In this document: positions 7,951 to 17,440 of the stretch, in pieces
Layout of the letters: the number at the start of each line of letters is the position of its first letter
Numbering within the stretch: position 1 is the first letter of the stretch
From: Rhodanobacter sp. MP7CTX1
GTDB lineage: Bacteria; Pseudomonadota; Gammaproteobacteria; Xanthomonadales; Rhodanobacteraceae
DNA: 64,000 nt
Direction: 5' to 3'
NCBI RefSeq assembly: GCF_014205795.1
Contig: NZ_JACHCN010000002.1
Location: 62,001 to 126,000 of the forward strand
Translations under genes and position numbers: made by a program
Notes under the pieces: model-generated
What the model saw: the letters and a program-made list of their open reading frames with translations, nothing else
What the model was told of the DNA's origin: nothing
The model's database searches: none

Positions 7951-10923
7951 ATGCTTTTGAAACGCAACGTTATGGCTCTGGCGCTGATTTCCGCCGGCCT
8001 GTGCTGCACTGCCGGGGTCAGGGCAGCGCAATCCGATAGCAGCGGTACAGCTGCCTCGGGCGCTACGCAGTCGACCACTACGCAGACGACTACTACGTCA
8101 ACATCCGGTACCCAGAGCGCTGCCGACAAGAAGGCCGCCGACGATAAAAAGAAAAAAGAAGAACAGAATTCAAAAGCTCCGACGCAGGAACAGAAACTCG
8201 CCACCAGCCTGTCTGCGATCACCGTGACCGGCTTCAGCAACAGCATCGAGAAATCGATCGACCTGCAACGCTACTCCGACACCATCGTGAATGTGGTGAC
8301 CGCCGCGGACATCAGCGGCCTGCCTGATCAATCGATCGCGGACGCGTTGACCCGCCTGCCCGGTGTCGCCGCCGAGCGCATCGGCGGCCAGGCTTCGCAG
8401 ATCAACTGTCGCGGCCTGGACGGCAACTTCGTGCTGACCACGCTGAACGGCCGCGAGCAGCCGCCGACCAGCGGCACCAACTACGTGCAGTTCGACGAAT
8501 ATCCGTCCGAACTGATCAACCAGGCGACGGTGTACAAGTCTTCGCAGGCTTCGCTGATCGAAGGTGGTGTCGGCTGCACAGTCGACATGCAGACCGCCAA
8601 CCCGTTGAACAATACCAAGGACCAGTCGCTCAATATCGACGCGCGCGGCAGTTACGACGGCCAGGCCCATGACGTCACCGGTGCCCGCGCGCTGGGTTAC
8701 CGCTTCAGTGCCGCCTATCAGGGCAAGTTTCTCGACGATACGGTGGGCGTCGGCCTTGGCGTCGCCGAAATGTATCAGCCGCATGTGTCCGAACAGTTCG
8801 TGGGCGAGGCGTTCAACTCCTCGACCCAGCCCATCAACAGCTACGCCGGTGCACCGCAGGCCTACGTCCCTGAAGGCATTCAGGTGCAGCAGAACGGTGG
8901 CGAGGAAAAACGCGATGGCTACCTGTCGACTATCGTATGGAAGCCCAACGACGAACTTCAGGTCAGCGCCGATGGCTTCTTCTCGAGATACGACGACCAG
9001 TCATACGGCTATGGTTTCCGCTCGCAAAATTTCTATAACAACAATGCGCAGATCACCAACCCGATCATCTCGTCGAATGGCGCACTGCTTGGCGGCACCG
9101 TAAGCTCGAATCCAGCCTCCTATCCCGCCGGCACGCCCAATCCATTCACCGGCAACCAGTACTCCAACGAGACGACGGCGGACAACTACACCACCATCTC
9201 GCACATTTTCTCAGGCGGCCTCAACCTGAAGTGGAACCACGGGCCGTGGCACGTGGAAGCCGATGCGTCGATGTCTCGCGCCTACAGCAACGAGGTCAAC
9301 GTCGATACCACCGCCGATCCCTACAACGGTCTGGGTACGGCGACACCCACGCTGATGAGCCAGTCGACCACCTACGCACTGGCGGGCACCAATATCGGCA
9401 GCGTCTCGTTCGCCAATCCGGGTGTCTATACCAATCCGAACGACATGGCGCTGTCCCGCTACGGTGTCTATCCGTATGTATACACGGATACCAACAAGGC
9501 ATTCCGCACCAGCGTGAAATACGACTTCCTCAACAACTCGCTGCTGTCCGGGCTGGAAGCGGGCATCTACATCAACAACCACAACTACCAAGCCGATCGC
9601 AGCACGTGGGTATACGGTTCGGAATGGAATACTTCGCCGGTAGCCGGCCAACCGCCCTTGCGGCTCAACAGCAGCGATGCCACAACAACCTGCTGGCAAG
9701 GTTCATTCGCCGGATTTCCGTGCTTCCTGAAACTCAATGCGCCGGCCATCCTGGCCGCCAACGGTGTTGCCCAGGGAACGCCCGTGAAGGACTGGAACAA
9801 CAACTGGACGGAAATCCAGAGCGGCACGGTCAGCGAGAAGGAGCGTGATGCATTCTTCATGGCTGACATCGACACCACCGTGTTCGACCACTCGCTCACC
9901 GGCAACATCGGCATTCGCGTGGCGCACACGGACCAGTACAGCTCGGGCCTGCAGGAAGTGGACAACGGCGAAGGTGTGCCCATCGCTGACGGTTACGGTG
10001 TCATCAACAACAATTACGCACCGCTCAATACCGGCAAGACCTATACCGACTATCTGCCATCGCTGAACCTGATCTACCACTGGACCGACAACGACCAGAC
10101 CCGCTTCTCGGTAGCGAAGGTGATGGCCCGGCCGCCGATCAATCAGTTGCTGGCCGGCTCCGGTGCCTGGGAGTCGAATGGCCAGTACAACATCTGGGGT
10201 GGCACCAGTCCGTTGCTCGATCCGCTGGTAGCCCGTCAGTACGACCTCACCTATGAACACTACTTCGACGATTCCAGTGGTGTGATCTCCGCTGATGCGT
10301 TCTTCAAGCACATCGACTCGTTCGTGCAGAACGTCACCTACAACAACTTCGACTTCGCCTCCGTCGGTATTACGGTACCGACCAATCCAGCCACTGGCTT
10401 GCCCTATGAGAACGGTGAATACCAGACCGCGTTCAACAACACCAAGGGCGGCTACGTGCGTGGCATGGAGCTGGCGTTCCAGAAGACCCACTTCCTGCCC
10501 GGCATCTGGTCTGGCCTGGGTGTGTCGGCCAACTACGCCTATACGCAGAGTGCGGTGAGCAACATCTCGGTGCTGGGCGGCGCCCCGCAAAACCAGACCT
10601 TGCCGGGCCTGTCTCGCATCGTGATCAGCGGCGCCGTGTTCTACGACTACGGCCCGTTCTCTGCCAATGTCACGCTCACCCACCGCTCGCCATGGGTATC
10701 GGACTCGCAGATCGCGGTGACCAACCAGCTCGTCTACTTCAATGACGAGACGGAGATTGATTTCCAGTCTGCGTACAAGATCAACAAGGACATGAGCCTG
10801 TTGTTCCAGGTCTTGAACGTGACCAATCAGCCGACCCGCACCTACTTCGGCAATCCCTCGGAAACCGGCACGATCCAGTACTTCGGCCGCACGATCTATG
10901 CAGGTTTCAATCTGTCGTTATAA
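7951..10923 (+). CDS. TonB-dependent outer-membrane receptor, probable maltodextrin importer
   Basis: A 990-residue receptor. Residues 1-26 are a Sec signal peptide. Residues about 28-82 are a Ser/Thr-rich then Lys/Glu-rich linker, followed by the TonB box region ITVTGF (90-95). The plug domain (about 100-230) contains LPDQSIADALTRLPGV and EGGVGCTVDMQT, and the rest is the 22-stranded barrel ending FGRTIYAGFNLSL. It matches the carbohydrate-type TonB-dependent receptors of Xanthomonas and Caulobacter maltose loci. Position 153 (INCRGL) and 209 (GGVGC) are Cys where the family normally has Ile and Gly. It stands upstream of the glycosidase operon and carries operator 2. Maltodextrin specificity is inferred from the neighbours. 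Confidence 0.93.
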   Translation: MLLKRNVMALALISAGLCCTAGVRAAQSDSSGTAASGATQSTTTQTTTTSTSGTQSAADKKAADDKKKKEEQNSKAPTQEQKLATSLSAITVTGFSNSIEKSIDLQRYSDTIVNVVTAADISGLPDQSIADALTRLPGVAAERIGGQASQINCRGLDGNFVLTTLNGREQPPTSGTNYVQFDEYPSELINQATVYKSSQASLIEGGVGCTVDMQTANPLNNTKDQSLNIDARGSYDGQAHDVTGARALGYRFSAAYQGKFLDDTVGVGLGVAEMYQPHVSEQFVGEAFNSSTQPINSYAGAPQAYVPEGIQVQQNGGEEKRDGYLSTIVWKPNDELQVSADGFFSRYDDQSYGYGFRSQNFYNNNAQITNPIISSNGALLGGTVSSNPASYPAGTPNPFTGNQYSNETTADNYTTISHIFSGGLNLKWNHGPWHVEADASMSRAYSNEVNVDTTADPYNGLGTATPTLMSQSTTYALAGTNIGSVSFANPGVYTNPNDMALSRYGVYPYVYTDTNKAFRTSVKYDFLNNSLLSGLEAGIYINNHNYQADRSTWVYGSEWNTSPVAGQPPLRLNSSDATTTCWQGSFAGFPCFLKLNAPAILAANGVAQGTPVKDWNNNWTEIQSGTVSEKERDAFFMADIDTTVFDHSLTGNIGIRVAHTDQYSSGLQEVDNGEGVPIADGYGVINNNYAPLNTGKTYTDYLPSLNLIYHWTDNDQTRFSVAKVMARPPINQLLAGSGAWESNGQYNIWGGTSPLLDPLVARQYDLTYEHYFDDSSGVISADAFFKHIDSFVQNVTYNNFDFASVGITVPTNPATGLPYENGEYQTAFNNTKGGYVRGMELAFQKTHFLPGIWSGLGVSANYAYTQSAVSNISVLGGAPQNQTLPGLSRIVISGAVFYDYGPFSANVTLTHRSPWVSDSQIAVTNQLVYFNDETEIDFQSAYKINKDMSLLFQVLNVTNQPTRTYFGNPSETGTIQYFGRTIYAGFNLSL

Positions 10924-10969
10924 GCCCGCGCCGGGCCTCGACGCACGAGGCTCGGCTTGTGCTGCCCCA

Positions 10970-11002
10970 CCCGACCCCACGCCCTTGTGGGGTCGGGCTT
11001 TT
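10970..11002 (+). terminator. Rho-independent terminator after the TonB-dependent receptor
   Basis: A perfect 11-bp stem, CCCGACCCCAC at 10970-10980 paired with GTGGGGTCGGG at 10987-10997, a six-base loop, then CTTTT. It begins 47 bp after the receptor stop and separates it from the glycosidase operon. High receptor expression with reduced read-through into the enzymes would result. Confidence 0.9.
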
Positions 11003-11164
11003 CCCGACGATTCGCCGATCCAAGCTAATGCTATGGTTCGTGCCACTCCTGCACTCCATGGTGACGCGCGCCAAGGTTGACGAACGACTTCGGCCGTCCG
11101 GAACTATCCACCTATGCGGCGGGCGAGCCTTCGTGGCAACCGCGCCAGGCTTCTGGGAAACGCC

Positions 11165-12781
11165 ATGCCACGGTTACATCCTGCTCTTCGTGACTTTGCC
11201 CACACCTGCGCAGCACTCGCGCTCTGTCTCGCATGCAGCACTGCGGGCGCGCAGCAGTCTTCGATGCCTGCACCGGCGCTTGCCGATGCCACACATCAAC
11301 AACCCTCGTCAGGGGTGTACTACGAGATCTTTGTGCGCAGCTGGTACGACACCAACGGCGATGGCATCGGCGATCTCAACGGCGTCACCGCCAAGCTCGA
11401 CTACCTGCAGTCGCTCGGCGTCAGTGGCATCTGGCTGATGCCGATCAATCCATCGCCCAGCTATCACGGCTACGACATTACCGACTATTACGGCATCAAC
11501 CCGCAGTACGGCAACATGCACGATTTCGAACACCTGCTGGCCGAAGCGCACAAGCGTGGCATCAAGGTCATCATGGACCTGGTGATCAATCACAGCAGCA
11601 ACGAACATCCCTGGTTCAAGGCGGCACTCGATCCGAACAGCCCCTACCACGGCTGGTACGCATGGGCCGACAAGTACACCGACCTGGATACGCTCAGCGC
11701 CACCGGCGTCAGTGCCTGGCACGCGCAACCCGCTGGTATGAAACACGCTGGCATGCGTGACTACCTCGGCATCTTCGCGCCCACGATGCCCGACCTGAAC
11801 TACGACAACCCTGCGGTGCGGGCGGAGATGGTCAAGATAGGTCGTTACTGGCTTGGCAAGGGCGTCGACGGCTTTCGACTGGATGCTGCACAGCATATCT
11901 ACGACGACCTGCAATCGGACGTCGACGATCCCACCGTGCTGGCGAAGAATATCGCGTGGTGGACCGAGTTCCGCCACGGCATCGATGCAGTGAATCCCCA
12001 TGCTTACGTGGTCGGCGAAGTGACGCGGCCATCGGCTACCGAGCTGGCGCCGTATTTCAAACCGCTGGATGCGGTCTTCAACTTTCCGCTGGCGACACAA
12101 CTGATCGACTGCGCACGCCGCGAGCGCAATCTCAGTCTCGCCGTGATCCTCGAACACACCTACGCCGCATATCGTGCGGCCAGCGGCCGTCTCGACGACG
12201 CGCCCTTCCTCTCCAACCACGACCAGGAGCGGGTGATGAGCCAGCTCGACGACAATCCGCAGCACATGCGAATGGCCGCGGCGTTGCTGCTGACCCTACC
12301 CGGCCAACCCTACATCTATTACGGCGAGGAACTCGGCACACGCGGCCACAAGCCTGATTCAGCCATGCGCGAGCCGATGCGCTGGCAGCGCACGTCGGGC
12401 GGTCGCGGCGAAACCACATGGGAGGCACCTACCTCCGGCAATGGCGCCGAAGTCTCGGTCGAAGCCGAACAGGTCGACCCGAACTCGCTGCTGCATTACT
12501 ACAGCATGCTCATCCACTGGCGTAGCGAGATCAGCGCATTGCGCGACGGCAGTTTCCGCGTCTATCCGGAAGCGAACGATCACCTGGTGGTGTGGGAACG
12601 CGCCGATGCACAGGGAGCCGTTTTGGTCGTGCATAACCTTTCCGGCGCGCCACAGTCGATGCCGCTGGACGTCCCTGGCGAACCCCATTTCAATCACCTG
12701 CTGCGGCAGAGCACGACCGGCGCGACGATCGACGCCGAAGGCCTGCAACTGCCTCCCTATAGCAGCGTGGTTCTGCAGTGA
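11165..12781 (+). CDS. Exported alpha-amylase family enzyme, GH13
   Basis: A 538-residue GH13 glycosidase with a signal peptide. The chosen ATG (11165) gives MPRLHPALRD, then a hydrophobic core and a cleavage site near STAGA; the frame extends 17 codons upstream but with no signal-like start. Key elements: DTNGDGIGDLNG (62-73), MDLVINHSS, FRLDAAQH with nucleophile Asp240, VGEVTRP with acid/base Glu285, and LSNHDQERV with Asp353. It probably cleaves maltodextrins in the periplasm or outside the cell. The stop overlaps the GH31 start (GTGA), making it the first gene of a four-gene operon. No copy of the 15-nt operator is present in the 11003-11164 leader. The exact specificity cannot be read from sequence. 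Confidence 0.92.
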   Translation: MPRLHPALRDFAHTCAALALCLACSTAGAQQSSMPAPALADATHQQPSSGVYYEIFVRSWYDTNGDGIGDLNGVTAKLDYLQSLGVSGIWLMPINPSPSYHGYDITDYYGINPQYGNMHDFEHLLAEAHKRGIKVIMDLVINHSSNEHPWFKAALDPNSPYHGWYAWADKYTDLDTLSATGVSAWHAQPAGMKHAGMRDYLGIFAPTMPDLNYDNPAVRAEMVKIGRYWLGKGVDGFRLDAAQHIYDDLQSDVDDPTVLAKNIAWWTEFRHGIDAVNPHAYVVGEVTRPSATELAPYFKPLDAVFNFPLATQLIDCARRERNLSLAVILEHTYAAYRAASGRLDDAPFLSNHDQERVMSQLDDNPQHMRMAAALLLTLPGQPYIYYGEELGTRGHKPDSAMREPMRWQRTSGGRGETTWEAPTSGNGAEVSVEAEQVDPNSLLHYYSMLIHWRSEISALRDGSFRVYPEANDHLVVWERADAQGAVLVVHNLSGAPQSMPLDVPGEPHFNHLLRQSTTGATIDAEGLQLPPYSSVVLQ

Positions 12782-15189
12782 CCTGCCGGCGCAAGCTGGT
12801 CGCCTTTCGCGTTGCACTCGCGCTCGCCGGCATGCTTGTGCTGTCCGCAGTGGAAGCCGCCACCATGCTGGAGTGCCAGCCGCCGACCCTACATCTCGAA
12901 AACGACGGCATGTCGGTCAATGGTTGTTTCGGGACGCCCATCGCGATCCATCTGGACGGCCGCGGCATCCTGCACGTGCAGGCAGGCACTTCGGCAACGC
13001 CGCCCGCGCTGGTGCTCGACCCCCATCCTGACCGCACCCACTCAGCCGCGCAGGTACGCGAAGACACGAATACCGTGACGATGGCATCTGCCCGCCTCAC
13101 AGCGACCTGGAACAAGCGCAACGGTACACTCAGCGTGGAAGACGTCAGTGGCCGGCACTTGCTGACACTGTATTCCGCGGCGTTGGAGCAGGGCCAGGTT
13201 TCGCTGATGCATGCTGCGGGCGATGCGCTCTACGGCATCCACGGTTACAACGCGACAGAGCCAGCCACTGCTGGCCTGTTACGGCAAGGCGCGCTGGTAG
13301 CCAAGGCCGGCGAACAAGGTAATGCCGGCGCACCCTTCGTATGGAGCACGGCCGGCTATGGCGTGCTGCTGGCCAGCGACGACAATGTTGCGTTCAACTT
13401 GGGCTCCACGCGCATCGATATCGACACGGTGTCGAAGGGCGCGTCGACGAAGCCGTCGGTGGATCTCTACATTTTCGTCGGCCAACCGCGCGAGCTGTTC
13501 GGCGATCTGGCGCAATTGAGTGGCCACGCGCCGCTGTTTCCCAAATGGGCGATGGGCTTCACCAACAGCCAGTGGGGCATCGACGAAAAAGAGCTTCTGG
13601 ATATCGTCGACACCTATCGCGCCAAGCACATCCCGATCGACAACTTCACTCTCGACTTCGACTGGAAGGCCTGGGGCCAGGACAACGATGGCGAGTTCCG
13701 CTGGAACACCGACAAGTTTCCCAACGGCCCCAGCGGCAAGCTGAAGAAGGAGCTGGACGGTCGAGGCATGCACCTCAGCGGCATCATGAAACCGCGCATC
13801 CACATCGACACCGTGGAAGGTCGCTATGCCACGGCGCACGACTTCTGGTTTCCCGGCAAGCCGACCAGCGTGGATTATTTCTCGCTCAAGCCGGTGGGCG
13901 ATATCGATTTCGATCTACCGGCGGCGCGCACGTGGTTCTTCAACGATGCGCTGAAGCATTCGTTCGACACCGGCATCGTGGGCTGGTGGAACGATGAGGC
14001 AGACAACACCGACGATAACAACCAATTCATGAACATGCAGCGCGCGTTGTATGACGGCCAGCGCGCGTATTCGACGCTTCGCGTGTGGTCGGTCAATCGC
14101 AACTTCTGGCTCGGTTCGCAGCGCTACGCTTACGGTCTATGGTCGGGCGATATTCCCACCGGCTTCGCCAGCATGGCGGCGCAACGCCAGCGCATGTTGA
14201 GCGCGATCGATGTCGGCGCGATGCTGTGGGGTATGGACGGCGGCGGTTTCATTGGTCATCCCAGCGACGAGAACTACGCGCGCTGGCTCGAGTTCGGCGC
14301 GTTCACACCGATCTTCCGCGTGCACGGTACGTTCAACGAGAAGCGCCAGCCATGGCGCTATGGTCCGATCGCCGAAGCCGCCGCCACCAAGGCGATCCGC
14401 TTGCGCTATGCGCTGATCCCGTACATCTACGCCAGTGAACATGCGAGCCACACTCATGGCTCGGGGCTGGTGAGCCCGCTGATCTTCGACTATCCGGATG
14501 ATCCGAAGCTGCGCAACGATGTGGATGCGTGGATGTTCGGCGACCACCTGCTGGTGTCGCCGGTGGTCGAGCGGGGCCAGACCGTCAAAAACATCTACCT
14601 GCCCGCGGGTCGCTGGGTCGACTGGTTCAAGGGCACGGTCTACCAGGGTGGCCGCAGCATCGACTATCCGATCGACAGTACTCACTGGGATGACATACCG
14701 CTGTTCATCCGCGACGGCGCGATCATTCCCACCCAGCCGGTAATGGATTACGTCGGACAGCATCCGGTCACCACGCTGACTGTTGATGTGTTCCCCGGCG
14801 CCACGCCTACCCACTTCGACTATTACGACGACGACGGCGTCAGCTACGCCTACGAACACGGCGACTACTTCAGCCAGACGCTGTCTTCTCGGCGTACCCA
14901 TGACGACGTCGAATTCAGCACCGCTGCGCCGATGGGCTCATATCGCCCGGCGCTTCAGTACTACCTGATTCAATGGCACACCGACGCCGGCGGCCCGATC
15001 AGTCAGCAGGGTGCGGCGCTGGCGGCCTACGAGAACCTCGCTGCGCTGCAGAATGCTGCAGGCGAAGGCTGGGCCCGGGGACACGACCGTTTCGGCGCTG
15101 TGGTCTATGTGAAACTGCGCGCTGGTACGGCACAGTCAATCAAGCTTGGCCGCGGGCATGCAGGCAATGGCAGCCGGGGCAGCGAATGA
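12778..15189 (+). CDS. Exported GH31 alpha-glucosidase/alpha-xylosidase family enzyme
   Basis: An 803-residue GH31 glycosidase starting at GTG with a Sec signal peptide (MTCRRKLVAFRVALALAGML). Family marks: TNSQWGIDEKELLDIV, FTLDFDWKAWG, MKPRIHID, the nucleophile segment GWWNDEAD with Asp406, the acid/base WSGD with Asp458, and FRVHGTFNEKRQPW. A C-terminal beta-sandwich (residues about 600-790) contains YYDDDGVSYAYEHGDY. It acts in the periplasm on alpha-glucosyl ends of starch oligosaccharides. It overlaps the GH13 gene by four bases and precedes the six-hairpin gene by 34 bp. Alpha-glucosidase activity is the best guess from context; other GH31 activities remain possible. Confidence 0.92.
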   Translation: MTCRRKLVAFRVALALAGMLVLSAVEAATMLECQPPTLHLENDGMSVNGCFGTPIAIHLDGRGILHVQAGTSATPPALVLDPHPDRTHSAAQVREDTNTVTMASARLTATWNKRNGTLSVEDVSGRHLLTLYSAALEQGQVSLMHAAGDALYGIHGYNATEPATAGLLRQGALVAKAGEQGNAGAPFVWSTAGYGVLLASDDNVAFNLGSTRIDIDTVSKGASTKPSVDLYIFVGQPRELFGDLAQLSGHAPLFPKWAMGFTNSQWGIDEKELLDIVDTYRAKHIPIDNFTLDFDWKAWGQDNDGEFRWNTDKFPNGPSGKLKKELDGRGMHLSGIMKPRIHIDTVEGRYATAHDFWFPGKPTSVDYFSLKPVGDIDFDLPAARTWFFNDALKHSFDTGIVGWWNDEADNTDDNNQFMNMQRALYDGQRAYSTLRVWSVNRNFWLGSQRYAYGLWSGDIPTGFASMAAQRQRMLSAIDVGAMLWGMDGGGFIGHPSDENYARWLEFGAFTPIFRVHGTFNEKRQPWRYGPIAEAAATKAIRLRYALIPYIYASEHASHTHGSGLVSPLIFDYPDDPKLRNDVDAWMFGDHLLVSPVVERGQTVKNIYLPAGRWVDWFKGTVYQGGRSIDYPIDSTHWDDIPLFIRDGAIIPTQPVMDYVGQHPVTTLTVDVFPGATPTHFDYYDDDGVSYAYEHGDYFSQTLSSRRTHDDVEFSTAAPMGSYRPALQYYLIQWHTDAGGPISQQGAALAAYENLAALQNAAGEGWARGHDRFGAVVYVKLRAGTAQSIKLGRGHAGNGSRGSE

Positions 15190-15223
15190 TTCAATCTCTT
15201 GACGTCGCGAGGCTAGTCGAAGC

Positions 15224-17440
15224 ATGCCCATGCTGAGCTCATTGCTGATGGCGACATTGGCCGCGTCGCAGCCGGCGGCTGTCGCGAACTGGCAACATCA
15301 ATTGAGCTGGCAAAAGCAGACGGCGGCCATGACGATGGCGGCGGATGGCAGCTTCGTGCTGCACGCGCCCGCCGGCGATCGCCACATTTCCTCACAACCG
15401 GCATCCGTGCATACCGCCAGCGCACTGTTCGATGGCTTGTTCGCGATGGCACAGGACGATCTGCGCCAGGACTCGGTGGCGGCGATCAGCGACGACGCGT
15501 TCGACCACGGCCAGTCGATGCCCTGCGCCTGTTTCGAGACGGGCGTGAAGTGGCATTACGTATGGACGCGCGATCTGTCTTATTCGGTGGACTTGGGGCT
15601 GTGGCGCTTTGATCCGGCGCGCGCGAAGGCATCGCTGCTGTTCAAGCTTTCCGACGTGCGCAGCACCTCCGTGCCGACAGCCCCTGATTTAAAGGACATG
15701 CGGTATCCGATGCAGGACACCGGCTCTGGCGGCAGCTGGCCCGTGAGCACGGATCGTATCGTGTGGTTTCTCGGTGCACGCCATCTGCTGGATGACCGTG
15801 GTTTTTCCGATCAGGTTTATCGTGCGCTCGCCGACACGCTGGTGCAGGACCGGCAGTACGTGTTCGACGATGCGTTGGGTTTGTACCGCGGCGAGACCTC
15901 GTTCCTCGACTGGCGCGAACAAACCTATCCCGGCTGGACTGCGAACAACGTCGTCTTCATCGCGCAGTCGTTCGCGCTGTCCACCAACGTGTTGCACTAT
16001 CAGGCACTGCAGCTGGCCGTCCAGATGGCCGAACAACGCAACGATCCGAAAGCCGCCAACTACCGCGCCCAGGCTGACGCGCTGAAGACCGCCATCAACA
16101 CCCATTTCTGGCGCGCCGATCACGGCATGTACATGAGCTATATCGGCGGCGACGGCGCGCCGGTGGAGGCCTACGATCTGCTCGGCCTGTCGTTGGCCAT
16201 CACCAGCGGCGTGGCGGACGCCGACCGCGCACGGCAGTCGCTGGCGAACTATCCCACCTATGCCGCCGGTAGCCCGGTGATCTGGCCCGAGCGCGCCGAT
16301 CAGCCGATTTACCACAATCGCGCGATCTGGCCTTTCGTCAGTGCCTATGCGCTGCGCGCCGCGCGCACCGTCAACGATCCCGAACGCATCGCACACGAGC
16401 TCCACTCGCTGATGCGTGGGGCGGCGCTGAGCGGCTCGAACATGGAGAACTTCGAGCTGGCCACGCAGTCGATACACGTCGACGATGGCAAGCTGAGTGG
16501 ACCCGTGGTCGACTCGCCGCGCCAGCTGTGGTCGGTGGCCGGCTATCTGAACATGGTCACTGAAGGCGTCTTCGGCCTGACGGACGATGGCCAGATAGAA
16601 CCGAAGCTGCCGGTGTCGCTGGTGCCCATGCTGTTCGGCAGCAGCGATCGCATCAGCCTGCAGCTACCTGGCCGACGCATCACGCTGGTACGTCCGGCGA
16701 TGCTCAATGGCAATCTGCTGGTCACTGGCACGGTCCAGCGCCATGGCACGGACAGCGTGGTCGAACTGACATCGGCGCAGGTACCTGTCGCGCCACTGCG
16801 CCTGGATGCGCCAATGTTTGCGCCGCCCACGCCGGATGCGCCAACGGTGATGCGTGACGGCAAGCACTGGCAGGTCAGCATCAAGGGTAGCGGCCTGCTC
16901 TATCTCAACGGACAGCCGCAGGGCCCGATCAACGGCAGCAGACAGTTCGACGCACAGCCAGCACAACAATGTTTCAGCGTCACCCAACGCAGCCACGATG
17001 GCCTCGAGTCACTGCCCAGCCCTGCCGTATGCGTCGGGGACAGCACGCGCGTGAGCGGCGCATGGCCGCGTGCCTGGATCGCACCGGCCAGTGGCAGGTT
17101 CCAGGTCACCCTGACTTATAGCAACGATCACGGACCGATCAACACCGGCATCACCGCTGCGGTAAAACTGCTGGTCGTGCGCTGCGGCGACCACACGCTG
17201 CAACCCATGCCGCTGGTGATGCCGCATAGCGATGGCATGCAGCTCTCCACCACCATCAGCTTCACGGCGCAGGCGCGAGCACGCTGCAGCTTTTCAGTCG
17301 AGCAGGGATTCAACATGAGCTACCTGCGTCACTTCGTGCATTACACCGGTGGCAGCGGTGGCATCGATGGACCACTGAACACGGCGAGCATCGGCGATCT
17401 GCTGATTGCGCCGCTGGCTACGGGAACACCGACACCATGA
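15224..17440 (+). CDS. Six-hairpin (alpha/alpha)6 glycosidase-like protein
   Basis: A 738-residue protein with the alternating helices of an (alpha/alpha)6 barrel across residues about 50-470. Recognisable pieces are YVWTRDLSYSVDLGLW, TSFLDWREQTYPGW, and WPERADQPIYHNRAIWPFVS, which resemble glycogen-debranching, GH63 and related six-hairpin enzymes. Residues about 480-738 add beta-rich segments with several Cys. The N-terminus MPMLSSLLMATLAAS is hydrophobic but lacks the usual basic start, so export is likely but not certain; no earlier start codon exists because a stop lies eight codons upstream. In an operon with GH13 and GH31, a role in removing branched or terminal glucose is inferred. 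The exact glycoside hydrolase family is not settled. Confidence 0.8.
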   Translation: MPMLSSLLMATLAASQPAAVANWQHQLSWQKQTAAMTMAADGSFVLHAPAGDRHISSQPASVHTASALFDGLFAMAQDDLRQDSVAAISDDAFDHGQSMPCACFETGVKWHYVWTRDLSYSVDLGLWRFDPARAKASLLFKLSDVRSTSVPTAPDLKDMRYPMQDTGSGGSWPVSTDRIVWFLGARHLLDDRGFSDQVYRALADTLVQDRQYVFDDALGLYRGETSFLDWREQTYPGWTANNVVFIAQSFALSTNVLHYQALQLAVQMAEQRNDPKAANYRAQADALKTAINTHFWRADHGMYMSYIGGDGAPVEAYDLLGLSLAITSGVADADRARQSLANYPTYAAGSPVIWPERADQPIYHNRAIWPFVSAYALRAARTVNDPERIAHELHSLMRGAALSGSNMENFELATQSIHVDDGKLSGPVVDSPRQLWSVAGYLNMVTEGVFGLTDDGQIEPKLPVSLVPMLFGSSDRISLQLPGRRITLVRPAMLNGNLLVTGTVQRHGTDSVVELTSAQVPVAPLRLDAPMFAPPTPDAPTVMRDGKHWQVSIKGSGLLYLNGQPQGPINGSRQFDAQPAQQCFSVTQRSHDGLESLPSPAVCVGDSTRVSGAWPRAWIAPASGRFQVTLTYSNDHGPINTGITAAVKLLVVRCGDHTLQPMPLVMPHSDGMQLSTTISFTAQARARCSFSVEQGFNMSYLRHFVHYTGGSGGIDGPLNTASIGDLLIAPLATGTPTP

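Noticed and set aside
11165..11260. Lipobox-like CLAC in the GH13 signal peptide
   Set aside because: The -3 residue is Cys rather than Leu/Val/Ile, and a normal signal peptidase I site (STAGA) lies just after; exported soluble protein is more likely.
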